Part shown: one piece after another, positions 15,959 to 25,094 of the stretch
Layout of the letters: the number at the start of each line of letters is the position of its first letter
Position numbering within the stretch: the stretch's first letter is position 1
Source: Acidobacteriota bacterium
GTDB lineage: Bacteria; Acidobacteriota; Thermoanaerobaculia; Thermoanaerobaculales; Thermoanaerobaculaceae
Length of the DNA stretch: 64,000 bases
Assembly: GCA_016213675.1 (NCBI GenBank)
Contig: JACQZW010000044.1
Location: 62,001-126,000, forward strand
Direction: 5' to 3'
Position numbers and translations under genes: made by a program
The notes under the pieces: generated by a model
What the model was told of the DNA's origin: nothing
What the model saw: the letters and a program-made list of their open reading frames with translations, nothing else
The model's database searches: none

Positions 15959-18676
15959 ATGAGGGACGACGGCCCCGGGGCGGGAATCGGGCCGGTCACG
16001 CGGCCGGCGGCCAGGGGGCGACGAGGCGGCTGGGAGATCAAGCTGCCGGCGCGCTGGCGGCTGCAGCGCTTCCTCGGCGCAGGCGGGCAGTCCGAGGTGT
16101 GGCTGGCCCACGACGAGGAGCTCGACCAGCAGGTGGCGATCAAGGTCTTCGCGCCGGACCTGTCGGACGAGGCCCTGGAGCGGCTGCGCCGCGAGGTCCG
16201 GCTCGGCAGGACGCTGCAGAACCCGCACCTGGTGCGCGTCTACGAGCTGATCGAGGACGGTGGCCGCCTCGCGATGGCGATGGCGTGGCTGCCCGGCGGC
16301 AGTCTCGCGCAGCGGCTGGCGGAGCGCGGGCCCCTGCCGATCGCCGAGGTCGTCCAGGCGACCGACGAGGCGCTGGCGGCGCTGGCCTACCTGCACGAGC
16401 AGCGGATCGTCCACCGGGACGTCAAGCCGTCCAACCTGCTCCTCAACCTCGACGGCCGGGTCTACCTGGCCGACCTCGGACTGGTCCGCGGCCTCGACGA
16501 GCAGGCCAGGCTGACGAGGACCGAGATGGTGGTCGGGACGCCGGTCTACATGAGCCCGGAGCAGATCCGCGCGGGGCGGCTGACCCCGGCCTCCGACCTC
16601 TACTCCCTCGGGGTGACGGTGTTCCAGCTCCTCGCCGGACACCCGCCGTTCGAAGGCTCGTCGGAGTTCGACGTCGCACATCGCCACCTGCGCACCCCCG
16701 CGCCGGACGTGCGCTCGCGGCGGGCCGACTGCCCGAGGTGGCTGGCCCGTTTCGTGGCCAGGCTGCTCGAGAAGCGGCCGGAGGACCGCTGGCCGGACGC
16801 GGCCGCCGCCCGCGGCGCGTTCGTGCGCCACGCCACGCCGTTGTCGCCCCGTCGGCGGCGACGGATCGTCCTGACCGGAGCAGCCGTGCTCGCCATGACC
16901 GCCGCGGTGGCGCTCGGGGCCCGGTGGGTGGTGAGGCTGGCGGCTCCACGCGCCGCGGTCTCGGTGGTCGCGGAGGGGCGAGTCGTCCGTGTCCTGGGGA
17001 GCTCGGGACAGGAGACGTGGCGCCGCGAGCTCCCAGTCCCCATCGACCAGGTCGAGCGCGGCGACATCGACGGCGACGGGCGCTCGGACACCGTCGTGGT
17101 GGCCAACGAGCCGCACCGCGAGGACCGCGAGGCGGCCCAGCCTTCCTCGGAGCTCCTCGTGGTCGGCGCGACCGGCGACGTGATCGTCGACGCGCGGGTG
17201 CGGGACCTCATCGGCTCGTGGCCCTGGTCGTTCCCACTCGACAGCAAGAGCCAGGTGACGCTGCTCGACGCCGACCTCGACGGCCGCAAGGAGATCATTC
17301 TCTCGACCCACCACCGGCTGCACTACCCGACCGACCTCCGGATCTACTGGCCGCGGACGGGGACGTGGCAGCGGCTCCTCCAGCACCCGGGCTACATCTA
17401 CGACGTCGCGGTGCTGCCGGATCGCAGCCTGCCCCGCCTTCGCTACTTCGCCTTCGCCAACGAGCTGGCCATGAACGCCGTCGTGGGTGAGCTGATGCTG
17501 TCGGTCCCGGGTCGTGCCGGCACCAGACCGGTGACCACCCAGCCGGGGTTGTTCGGAGAGGGCCCCGGTGTCGAGCAGGCGTGGTACACCTTGCTCGGCC
17601 AGCGGCGGCCCGGCGACCGCGATCGTTCGGTCGGCGTCACCATCGAAGCCGGCGGAGCGACGAGGCTCGTGGTCGAGGGGCGTCCGGTGCGGCTCGATCG
17701 CTTTGGCAACCCGTCGGACGGTCCAAACTGGGGTGCCGACCTGAGCGCGGCGCGGCAAGACTTCCTGACCCGGCTCCACCGGCTCACGTACGAGACGACG
17801 GGCCTCGGGCCCGCCCGAGTCGCCGACGAGGAGGCACGGCTTCGCCGCGACTTCTCGGCCCTGCTCCGCGAGCCCGCGTACGCGAACCTGCTGGAGCTGC
17901 GCGGCGCCGAGGCGCTCGCCCTCGCCGGGGAGCGGGACGCCGCGATCCGCCGGCTCGAGCGAGCCGCCCGGGAGCGTCCGGGCGAGTCGGTCGACTACCG
18001 CCTCGCCCACCTGCTCGCCCTCGACGGCCGCCTCGACGAGGCGGTGGGGGTCATCCGCCGGCTGGGCGCGTCGTACCAGACGCCGGCGGCGCACTTCGAC
18101 GGCGTCAGGCTGCTCTTCCGGGTGGCGACCGAGTGGCGAAACGAGGAGCTGTTGAAGGAAGCCCAGGCCAGCGTCGTTTCGTGGTGGGCCGGGTCGGACT
18201 TCCTCGCCGTTCCGGCCGCTGCCGACCTCTGGTGGGACCGGGTCAGCGACGTCGACGGCCGCGCGCGATCGTCCGACCGGGCGCCCGAGGGCAGCGCGAT
18301 CGCGTGCCTGGCCCGGTGGCGACTGGGGCGGACCGTGCCCGGCGACATCGATGCCATGCAGCGCTCGCTCGAGCTCAACCCCGACGCCGAGGCCGAGGGC
18401 CGGCTCGCGCTCGCGGCGTCGCTGTCGGCGCTCGGCCGGCACGACGAGGCGCTGGCGGCGTTCCCCGCCCTGGAGGGTCAACTGGAGAGCCGGGCCCGGC
18501 TGGAGTTTCCCGCCCGGCAGCTCCTCGACCTCACCGAGGCGGTGCACGCCAAGGTCCTGCTCGCCTCGGGGAACGTCGACGGGGCTCAGGCTCGTGCGCA
18601 GTCGCTCATGTCCCGCCTGCGGCCGGGCCTGCTGCCGGCCGGCCTGGCCGCCGAGGTCCTCGCGGCTGAGCCATAA
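15959..18676 (+). CDS. Transmembrane Ser/Thr protein kinase with FG-GAP-like and TPR sensor region (paralogue)
   Basis: A 905-residue paralogue of the kinase at 3700-6447, with the same layout. Kinase domain: LGAGGQSEVWLA, VAIK, HRDVKPSN (about 152), DLG for DFG, and MSPEQ. One membrane helix lies at about 304-326. The outer region has DIDGDGRSD and DADLDGRKE loops and shared blocks such as YPTDLRIYWPRTGTW, then TPR-like helices (about 640-905). The ATG is chosen because it gives a kinase domain start like the paralogue and lies just behind a -10 box. It stands alone, 12 kb from its paralogue, and no FHA gene adjoins it. Confidence 0.9.
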   Translation: MRDDGPGAGIGPVTRPAARGRRGGWEIKLPARWRLQRFLGAGGQSEVWLAHDEELDQQVAIKVFAPDLSDEALERLRREVRLGRTLQNPHLVRVYELIEDGGRLAMAMAWLPGGSLAQRLAERGPLPIAEVVQATDEALAALAYLHEQRIVHRDVKPSNLLLNLDGRVYLADLGLVRGLDEQARLTRTEMVVGTPVYMSPEQIRAGRLTPASDLYSLGVTVFQLLAGHPPFEGSSEFDVAHRHLRTPAPDVRSRRADCPRWLARFVARLLEKRPEDRWPDAAAARGAFVRHATPLSPRRRRRIVLTGAAVLAMTAAVALGARWVVRLAAPRAAVSVVAEGRVVRVLGSSGQETWRRELPVPIDQVERGDIDGDGRSDTVVVANEPHREDREAAQPSSELLVVGATGDVIVDARVRDLIGSWPWSFPLDSKSQVTLLDADLDGRKEIILSTHHRLHYPTDLRIYWPRTGTWQRLLQHPGYIYDVAVLPDRSLPRLRYFAFANELAMNAVVGELMLSVPGRAGTRPVTTQPGLFGEGPGVEQAWYTLLGQRRPGDRDRSVGVTIEAGGATRLVVEGRPVRLDRFGNPSDGPNWGADLSAARQDFLTRLHRLTYETTGLGPARVADEEARLRRDFSALLREPAYANLLELRGAEALALAGERDAAIRRLERAARERPGESVDYRLAHLLALDGRLDEAVGVIRRLGASYQTPAAHFDGVRLLFRVATEWRNEELLKEAQASVVSWWAGSDFLAVPAAADLWWDRVSDVDGRARSSDRAPEGSAIACLARWRLGRTVPGDIDAMQRSLELNPDAEAEGRLALAASLSALGRHDEALAAFPALEGQLESRARLEFPARQLLDLTEAVHAKVLLASGNVDGAQARAQSLMSRLRPGLLPAGLAAEVLAAEP

Positions 18677-18754
18677 TCACTCCTCACACGGGCGAAACTG
18701 GCGGCGGCCGCGCGCGTACAGGGCTGCTGGCGCTCGTGGTGGGAGGATGACTCG

Positions 18755-19984
18755 ATGGCGACTGACGACAAGGACCGTCGTGCCGACCTGTCGGCGCTGC
18801 GGATCCCCGACGAGGCGCGAGGCGGCAGGCGCCGCGGCAGGCTCGTCCCGGTGCTGGCGGTGGGGCTGGCGGTAGGTGCGACCCTCGCGGCGACGCTCGC
18901 GGCTCGCGGCCGCAGCGCCGAGGTCGAGGTGGCCACCGCGCGGGGCGTGACCGGCGAAGGACAGGCGGCGACGCTGCTCAACGCGTCGGGCTACGTCACC
19001 CCGCGGCGACGTGCGACGGTGGCGGCCAAGATCACCGCCCGCGTCGTCGAGATGCTCGCCGACGAGGGGATGGTCGTCGAGGCCGGGGAGCTGCTCGCGA
19101 GGCTCGACGACTCCGACGCCACGCGGCGGCTCGCGGCTGCCCGCGCCGAGCGGGACGTCGCGGCGGCTGCGGTCAAGGACCTCGAGGTGAACTTGGCGAA
19201 CGCCGAGCGCGAGCTCGTCAGGCAGCGGGAGCTCCAGCGCGACGGCGTGTCGAGCGAGCAGTCGCTCGACGCGGCCGGCACGCTCGCGGCCAGCCTCGGC
19301 GCGCGGCTGGCCGTCGCGCGCGAGCAGGTACGGGCCGCCGGGGCGGGCATGGCAGTCGCCCAGCAGGACGTCGACAACTGCACGGTCCGCGCCCCGTTCG
19401 CGGGCGTCGTGGTGTCCAAGGACGCCCAGGTCGGCGAGATGGTCTCGCCGATCTCGGCCGGCGGCGGGTTCACGCGGACGGGTATCGCGACCGTGGTGGA
19501 CATGACGTCGCTGGAGATCGAGGTCGACGTGAACGAGTCGTACATCGCCAAGGTGAGCCCGGGTCAGCGGGTCGAGGCCACGCTCGACGCCTACCCCGCC
19601 TGGAAGATGCCGGCAAGCGTGCGCACCGTGATCCCCACCGCCGACCGCCAGAAGGCGACGGTCAAGGTGAGGATCTCTTTCGCCGCGTTGGACCCGCGCA
19701 TCCTCCCCGACATGGGCGTCAAGGTCGCGGTCCTCGCGGAGCCCGATGCGGCCGCCGGCGAGCGGGCGCCGCGCGTCCTGGTGCCGCGCTCGGCGGTGCG
19801 GAATGAGGCGGGGAGCCCGGTTGTCTTCCTCGTCAGGGAAGGGCGGCTCGAGCGCCGGGCCGTGAAGGTCGGCGCGGATCGCGGGGCGGACGTCGAGGTG
19901 CTCGCCGGCCTGAGCGACGGCGAGCAGGTGGTGGCCGTCGGTCCCGCGGATCTCGAGGACGGGCAGCGGGTACGGGTGAAATAG
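18755..19984 (+). CDS. Membrane-fusion (adaptor) protein, MacA/HlyD family
   Basis: A 409-residue periplasmic adaptor of a tripartite ABC exporter. One N-terminal membrane helix (about 27-47) is followed by the biotinyl-lipoyl half (GYVTPRRRATVAAKITARV), a coiled-coil hairpin (about 110-190), the returning lipoyl half (CTVRAPFAGVVVSKDAQVGEMV) and beta-barrel segments to the end (VPRSAVRNEAGSPVVF). Preceded by GGGAGGATG. The ATPase and two permeases follow in the same direction, so the four genes make one transport unit. No outer-membrane TolC partner is in the window. Substrate unknown. Confidence 0.9.
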   Translation: MATDDKDRRADLSALRIPDEARGGRRRGRLVPVLAVGLAVGATLAATLAARGRSAEVEVATARGVTGEGQAATLLNASGYVTPRRRATVAAKITARVVEMLADEGMVVEAGELLARLDDSDATRRLAAARAERDVAAAAVKDLEVNLANAERELVRQRELQRDGVSSEQSLDAAGTLAASLGARLAVAREQVRAAGAGMAVAQQDVDNCTVRAPFAGVVVSKDAQVGEMVSPISAGGGFTRTGIATVVDMTSLEIEVDVNESYIAKVSPGQRVEATLDAYPAWKMPASVRTVIPTADRQKATVKVRISFAALDPRILPDMGVKVAVLAEPDAAAGERAPRVLVPRSAVRNEAGSPVVFLVREGRLERRAVKVGADRGADVEVLAGLSDGEQVVAVGPADLEDGQRVRVK

Positions 19985-20072
19985 GCTTGGGACCTGGGGC
20001 TTGAGACCTGAGGCAAGTGCGGAGGCCATGCGTCCACAAGCCACAAGCCTCAAGCCCCAAGCCCGGGTGGGT
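19985..20072. repeat. Intergenic word repeats in the exporter operon
   Basis: The ~100-nt gap between adaptor and ATPase is built from near-copies of CTTGGGACCTGGGG, CTTGAGACCTGAGG and, inverted, CCTCAAGCCCCAAGC. The halves can pair into a hairpin. The 13-mer CCTGGGGCTTGAG recurs (inverted) near 55700. Confidence 0.65.
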
Positions 20073-20086
20073 GGTCGGAGGAATCC

Positions 20087-20812
20087 ATGGTCAGAGTCGA
20101 CGGGAACGGCAACGGCACGAGCCTCATCCGGGTGCGCAACCTGGACAAGAAGTACCAGCGCGGCAGCGAGGAGATCCACGTCCTGCAGGGGCTCAACCTC
20201 GACGTGGAGCAGGGTGACTTCGTGGCGTTCATGGGGCCGTCGGGATCCGGCAAGACGACGCTCCTGAACCTCCTCGGCGGCCTCGACGTGCCGACGTCCG
20301 GGAGCATCACGGTGGCCGGCGACGAGGTGACCGCGATGTCGGCGAAGAAGCTCACCGGCTGGCGCGCCCGTCACGTCGGGTTCATCTTCCAGATGTACAA
20401 CCTGATTCCGGTGCTGACGGCGTTCGGCAACGTCGAGCTGCCCCTGCTCCTGACCAGGCTGTCGAAGGCGCAGCGACGGAAGCACGTCGAGACGGTGCTG
20501 GATCTCGTCGGCCTGGCCGACCGCATGCACCACTACCCGCGCCAGCTCTCCGGCGGACAGGAGCAGCGCGTCGCCATCGCCCGCGCGATCGTCACCGACC
20601 CGACGTTCCTGCTCGCCGACGAGCCCACCGGCGACCTCGACAGGCGAAGCGCCGACGAGATCATGGAGCTCATCGGCCGGCTCGTGCACGAGCACGGCAA
20701 GACGGTGCTGATGGTCACCCACGATCCGCGTGCCGCCGACCGCGCTCACGCGGTGCTCCACCTCGACAAGGGGGTGCTCGTCGAGTCGGCCGGTGAGGCG
20801 CCACGGCGATGA
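20087..20812 (+). CDS. ABC transporter ATP-binding protein, MacB/LolD type
   Basis: A 241-residue ATPase powering the exporter. Walker [19 protein letters not shown] (about 46-63), the Q-loop in [21 protein letters not shown] typical of the MacB/LolD group, signature [14 protein letters not shown], Walker [12 protein letters not shown] and the switch His in VTHDPRAA are all present. It overlaps the first permease by 4 nt (ATGA). Confidence 0.95.
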   Translation: MVRVDGNGNGTSLIRVRNLDKKYQRGSEEIHVLQGLNLDVEQGDFVAFMGPSGSGKTTLLNLLGGLDVPTSGSITVAGDEVTAMSAKKLTGWRARHVGFIFQMYNLIPVLTAFGNVELPLLLTRLSKAQRRKHVETVLDLVGLADRMHHYPRQLSGGQEQRVAIARAIVTDPTFLLADEPTGDLDRRSADEIMELIGRLVHEHGKTVLMVTHDPRAADRAHAVLHLDKGVLVESAGEAPRR

Positions 20813-21948
20813 AGCACCTGCACCTCCTGTTCGCCAACCTCAAGCGCAAGAAGATCCGCACCACCCTGACGATCGGGTCGTTCGCGGTCGCGCTGTTCCT
20901 CTACGGGCTGCTGGTGGCGATTCACGGGGCCTTCTACCAGGGCGTCGAGCTCGCCGGCGCCGACCGTCTCGTGGTCATCAACCGGGTGTCGCTCATCCAG
21001 CCGCTGCCGATCTCGTACCGTGACCGCCTGCTCCAGCTCGACGGCGTCGAGGCGGTGACGCACGCCAACTGGTTCGGCGGCGTCTACCAGGACGAGAAGA
21101 ACTTCTTCCCCCAGTTCGCCGTCGACAAGGACACCTACCGGCAGATGTTCCCGGAGTACGCGATCACCGACGAGGGATGGAACGCCTTCCTGGCCGACCG
21201 CGAGGGGTGCGTCGCCGGCGCCGCCCTCGCCGAGCGCTTCGGCTGGGAGGTCGGCGACCGCATCCCGATCCGGGGGACGATCTTCCCCGGGACGTGGGAG
21301 TTCAACCTCCGGGCGATCTTCACCGGGACCCGGCCGCAGGACGACACCTCGCAGTTCTGGTTCCGCTACGACTACCTCGAGGAGCGGGGGCCGGAGTGGG
21401 TCAAGGGACTGGCCGGCTGGTACACCGTCAGGGTGGCCGACCCCGACCGCGCCGCGGAGATCGCGAAGGCCGTGGACCGGGGCTTCGCCAACTCGGCGTG
21501 GGAGACCAAGACCGAGCCGGAGAAGGCGTTCGCGGCGTCGTTCGCCAAGCAGATGGGCAACATCGAGTTCCTCATCATGACGATCGGCACCGTGGTCTTC
21601 TTCACGCTGCTCCTCGTCACCGGCAACACGATGGCGATCGCCGTGCGCGAGCGCACGGGCGAGCTCGCCGTGCTCAAGACGCTGGGCTACCCGGACCTCT
21701 CGATCCTCACCCTCGTGCTCGCCGAGTCCGCGCTCATCGCAGTCCAGGGCGGCGTGCTCGGCGTCCTGGCGGCCAAGGCGATCTCGCCGGGGCTGGCGAA
21801 GGCGCTGCCCGGCTTCTCGTTCTACCTGCCGCCCGCCGACCTCGTGCGCGGCGTTGGGCTGGCGCTCGCCGTCGGGCTCGTCGCCGGCCTGCTGCCGGCG
21901 CTGTCCGCGATGCGACTGCGGGTGGTCGACGCGCTGCGGAGGGTCTAG
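20809..21948 (+). CDS. ABC transporter permease, MacB/FtsX type (1)
   Basis: A 379-residue permease with the MacB-like order: an N-terminal helix (about 18-42), a large periplasmic domain (about 45-255) and three C-terminal helices ending in the conserved PALSAMRLRVVDALRRV. The segment AVRERTGELAVLKTLGYP after the second helix is the FtsX-family hallmark. It is followed after 2 nt by a second, different permease, so the transporter is probably a heterodimer. Confidence 0.93.
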   Translation: MKHLHLLFANLKRKKIRTTLTIGSFAVALFLYGLLVAIHGAFYQGVELAGADRLVVINRVSLIQPLPISYRDRLLQLDGVEAVTHANWFGGVYQDEKNFFPQFAVDKDTYRQMFPEYAITDEGWNAFLADREGCVAGAALAERFGWEVGDRIPIRGTIFPGTWEFNLRAIFTGTRPQDDTSQFWFRYDYLEERGPEWVKGLAGWYTVRVADPDRAAEIAKAVDRGFANSAWETKTEPEKAFAASFAKQMGNIEFLIMTIGTVVFFTLLLVTGNTMAIAVRERTGELAVLKTLGYPDLSILTLVLAESALIAVQGGVLGVLAAKAISPGLAKALPGFSFYLPPADLVRGVGLALAVGLVAGLLPALSAMRLRVVDALRRV

Positions 21949-21950
21949 CT

Positions 21951-23120
21951 GTGGCTATCCCGCTCGCCTACAACGTGCGCAGCGTCCGCCAGCGCTGGAC
22001 GTCGTCGATCGTCGCCGTCCTCGGGATTGCCGGCACCGTCGGCGTCTTCGTCGCCATGCTGTCCATGGCGCGGGGCTTCAAGGCGACGCTGGTCGCCTCC
22101 GGTTCACCGGGCAACGTCATCGTCCGGCGCGCCGGTGCGACCTCGGAGATGGAGAGCGTCGTCGACCTCGCGCAGGTGCGGGTCATGGAGAGCGCGCCCG
22201 GCGTCCAGCACGACGACGACGGTCCGCTGGTCAGCGCCGAGGTGGTGGTGGTCGCCGCGTTCCCGCTGCGGAAGACCGGCACCGACGCCAACGTCCAGGT
22301 GCGCGGCGTCTCGCCGAAGGCACTCGCCGTGCGCGACACCTTCAAGATCACGAGCGGGAGGTTCTTCGAGCCCGGGCTCGCCGAGCTCGTGGTCGGCTCG
22401 AACGCGTCCCGTGCCTACTCGGGGTTCGAGGTCGGCAGCTCGCTGCGCTTCGGCGGCGCCGAGTGGAAGGTCGTGGGGGTCTTCAACGCGGGCGGCAGCG
22501 CCTTCGACTCCGAGCTGTGGTGCGACGCCAACGTGCTCAACCAGACCTACCAGCGGCCGCAGAACATCTTCCAGTCGATGACGGCGCACCTGCGTTCACC
22601 GGACGACTTCCAGCGCTTCAAGGACGCCGTCACCACCGACCCGCGGCTCGCGGTCCAGGTCGACCGCGAGGTCGACTACTACGAGAAGCAGTCGCGCCAG
22701 CTCACCCTGATGATCACCGTGCTGGGGACGTTGGTGGCGCTCGTGATGGGCGTCGGCGCGGTGTTCGGCGCCCTCAACACGATGTACTCGGCGGTCGCCG
22801 AGCGGCGGCGCGAGATCGCCACCATGCGGGCGCTCGGCTTCGGCGGCGCCGCCGTCGTACTGTCGTTCGTCGTCGAGTCGCTCTTCATCGCGCTCGTCGG
22901 CGGCGTCATCGGCTGCGTCGCCGTGCTGCCGATCAACGGGCTGACGACCGGGACGATGAACTGGCAGACGTTCTCGCACCTGGCGTTCGCGTTCCGGATC
23001 ACGCCGGACCTCATGGTCATCGGGATCGTCTTCGCCCTGCTCATGGGGCTGGTCGGCGGCGTGCCTCCGGCGATTCGGGCGGCACGCCGCCCGGTCGCCG
23101 CCGCCCTCCGAGAGCTGTAG
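21951..23120 (+). CDS. ABC transporter permease, MacB/FtsX type (2)
   Basis: A 389-residue permease with the same layout as the previous gene: N-terminal helix, periplasmic domain (about 50-250), then three helices with AVAERRREIATMRALGFG and the end PAIRAARRPVAAALREL. The GTG start lies 2 nt after the preceding stop, with GGAGGG upstream within the end of permease 1. The two permeases differ clearly in sequence and so were duplicated long ago. Confidence 0.92.
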   Translation: MAIPLAYNVRSVRQRWTSSIVAVLGIAGTVGVFVAMLSMARGFKATLVASGSPGNVIVRRAGATSEMESVVDLAQVRVMESAPGVQHDDDGPLVSAEVVVVAAFPLRKTGTDANVQVRGVSPKALAVRDTFKITSGRFFEPGLAELVVGSNASRAYSGFEVGSSLRFGGAEWKVVGVFNAGGSAFDSELWCDANVLNQTYQRPQNIFQSMTAHLRSPDDFQRFKDAVTTDPRLAVQVDREVDYYEKQSRQLTLMITVLGTLVALVMGVGAVFGALNTMYSAVAERRREIATMRALGFGGAAVVLSFVVESLFIALVGGVIGCVAVLPINGLTTGTMNWQTFSHLAFAFRITPDLMVIGIVFALLMGLVGGVPPAIRAARRPVAAALREL

Positions 23121-23165
23121 CGGCCGGCCGCGGGCGTTTCGCCGCTGCGGCCGATGGACACCGCG

Positions 23166-23198
23166 GCGGGCGCGGGGAGTGTGCCCCCCCGCGCCCGC
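23166..23198. terminator. Strong GC hairpin between convergent genes
   Basis: GCGGGCGCGGGG (23166-23177) pairs perfectly with CCCCGCGCCCGC (23187-23198). There is no T-run, so it may act as a shared structural end for the exporter operon and the convergent secreted-protein gene. Confidence 0.5.
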
Positions 23199-23221
23199 GG
23201 AGTTCGCAGCAATCGCGACGC

Positions 23222-24772
23222 CTACAGATACGTGATCGTGATCGTGTTGCCCGCGGCTCGCAGGCTCAGGATCCGCGTCACGCCACCCGCGCCGGTGACC
23301 GCCTGAGTGAGCGCGTCGGCGACGGAATTGCGCACGTCGTTGGACTGGAGGACCTGGGTCAGGTACGTGACGATCGTGTTGCGCACGTACCTCCGCAGGT
23401 AGTCCCCGAAGAAGGTGTTGATCAGCTCATCGAGGGCGCCGACCGCGGTGGCGTCGACGCCGGTCGCGATGACCTCGACCCGCCCGTAGCTCACCTTGCC
23501 GCTGCGCAGCTCGGGGGTGAGCAGCACGTCGATGGTGAACGCCGAGAGGTCGACGTCCGCGATCATGTCGTCCTTCCAGACGTCGCGCGGACCGAACAAC
23601 ATCCCGGTCTTGACCTCGTCGTTGGCCGGGTTGTCGAACTCGAGGTGGACGCCGAGCTTGCCGTCGCGGATGAAGAACAGGTCGTCGGGTCCGCGCCGGC
23701 TGGCGTTGATGTTGTTGACGAAGATCGCCGCCTCGTCCTTCACCGGGATGCCGAGCGGCGGCCCGGCGATGAGCACCTCGTGGGTGAAGCGATCGATGTT
23801 GAACGTCATGCCAGCCGGGTTGCCGAGGACGTCGAGCGCGATGCTGCAGTCGTTGGGGACGTGATGCCCCCCGTTCCGGTAGTTGTTGAGCCGGATGTTA
23901 TAGCTCGAGCCCAGGCTGATGAGGCCGACCACGCCCGAGTTGATGGTGAACGTCTGCGTTTCCCAGCGATGGTTGAACGACTCGCGGGTCTCTCCGAGCG
24001 GTTCCGGGTAGGCCGGGCTGAGGCGGACGGCGACCTGGACGACGTCGTGGGAGAACGCCTGGGCGCGGTCGGTGATGGTGAACGAGCCGAGATCGAAGCG
24101 CTGGCCGGCGGCGACCTCGAGCGGGCCGACGTCGAAGGTCCCGTTCGCGAAAGGTACACCGGCAGGCGAGTGGTGGCCGGGCGCCCTGGCGACGGACCAG
24201 GCCACGTTGATCCGGTTGCGGAGGAACTTCCCGTCGCCCTTGTTCTGCGCGGCCAGCGCGACGGTCATGGTGCCCTGGTTGAACACCGGTTCCAGGATGT
24301 CGAGGACGGGCTTGCGGACCCGGACCTCGAAGCTCCGCTCGGTCGGCATGGGTGCCGCAACGGCTCCCGCGACCGGTGTCCCCGCCGCACGCAGCCGGAA
24401 CGAGGTCGTCCGCTCCGGTTGGACCGTGCGCTCGCCGGTGTGGAGGTAGCAGCCGTCCCGTTCGTTCCGGCGCGGCCCGGTAGCCACGTTCACCCCGTCG
24501 AAGGCGAGCGTCACCGACTGCATGTGGCACGCCTCGACGATCCAGGTGAGGACCTCGGACTCGCCGAACTCGATGGTCGAGTGCGTCGGCGCGGTCGGGG
24601 CTCCGCCGCCGACCGTGCCGCCCATCGTGCCCTGCGCGACCTGGTTGCGGAACGACGCGATGCGGAGTGACGGCGGGACCGGGGCCCCGGGGGCCGCCGC
24701 TGCGATGGCTGCGGCGAGCACAAACCCGACGGCGAGCATGGTGACGAGTGTCTTGCGATCGAACCTGGTCAT
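23222..24772 (-). CDS. Secreted protein of unknown function
   Basis: A 516-residue exported protein that I do not recognise. It has a signal peptide (positively charged start, hydrophobic about 9-24, AAAA cleavage region) and no membrane anchor. The middle is beta-rich, with blocks such as NRINVAWSVARAPGHHSPAG, GSSYNIRLNNYRNGG and NNINASRRGPDDLFF. The last ~100 residues are amphipathic (FGDYLRRYVRNTIVTYLTQVL). GGAGGAGA precedes the ATG. It is divergent from the IPT-like gene at 25095 across 322 nt, so the two may share regulation. Function cannot be assigned. Confidence 0.75.
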   Translation of the reverse strand: MTRFDRKTLVTMLAVGFVLAAAIAAAAPGAPVPPSLRIASFRNQVAQGTMGGTVGGGAPTAPTHSTIEFGESEVLTWIVEACHMQSVTLAFDGVNVATGPRRNERDGCYLHTGERTVQPERTTSFRLRAAGTPVAGAVAAPMPTERSFEVRVRKPVLDILEPVFNQGTMTVALAAQNKGDGKFLRNRINVAWSVARAPGHHSPAGVPFANGTFDVGPLEVAAGQRFDLGSFTITDRAQAFSHDVVQVAVRLSPAYPEPLGETRESFNHRWETQTFTINSGVVGLISLGSSYNIRLNNYRNGGHHVPNDCSIALDVLGNPAGMTFNIDRFTHEVLIAGPPLGIPVKDEAAIFVNNINASRRGPDDLFFIRDGKLGVHLEFDNPANDEVKTGMLFGPRDVWKDDMIADVDLSAFTIDVLLTPELRSGKVSYGRVEVIATGVDATAVGALDELINTFFGDYLRRYVRNTIVTYLTQVLQSNDVRNSVADALTQAVTGAGGVTRILSLRAAGNTITITYL

Positions 24773-25094
24773 GATCTCCTCCTGTCCGGGGTTCGGATCG
24801 TCAGCGCGGCTGCGTCCGTCCGGTCCCCGTTCCTTGATCTCGAGTGTCGGGCAGGGGTGATCCCGAAGGAATGGCTCAACGCGACATCGACGCCGCGCAG
24901 TGCGCCAATCTCATATCCGGTCGCGACGGCCTCGGGTACGACGGCCCCCCCACGGTTCGAGCTCCCGCGCCGAGCACGCTGGCGCATTCCAGTCAGGCTG
25001 CTGGCGGGTTCGGGCATTCCACGGCTTGCCTTTGCGACCGACGATGGTGTCGTGGACGAGCCGACGGGGAGCGTCGGCACGAAGGGAGACGATC
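24773..25094. other. Intergenic region between divergent secreted-protein genes
   Basis: 322 nt holding promoters for both genes. A GGCATTCC element at about 25014-25021 is followed by a CGGCTTGCC segment; a similar GGCATTCC...GCCTGGCC block lies upstream of the paralogous gene that starts at 31210. No good sigma-54 or sigma-70 match was found. Nothing coding is supported. Confidence 0.4.

Noticed and set aside
25000..25040. Sigma-54 promoter before the first IPT-like gene
   Set aside because: Several GG...GC pairs occur, but none has both the TGGC and TTGC blocks at the right spacing.
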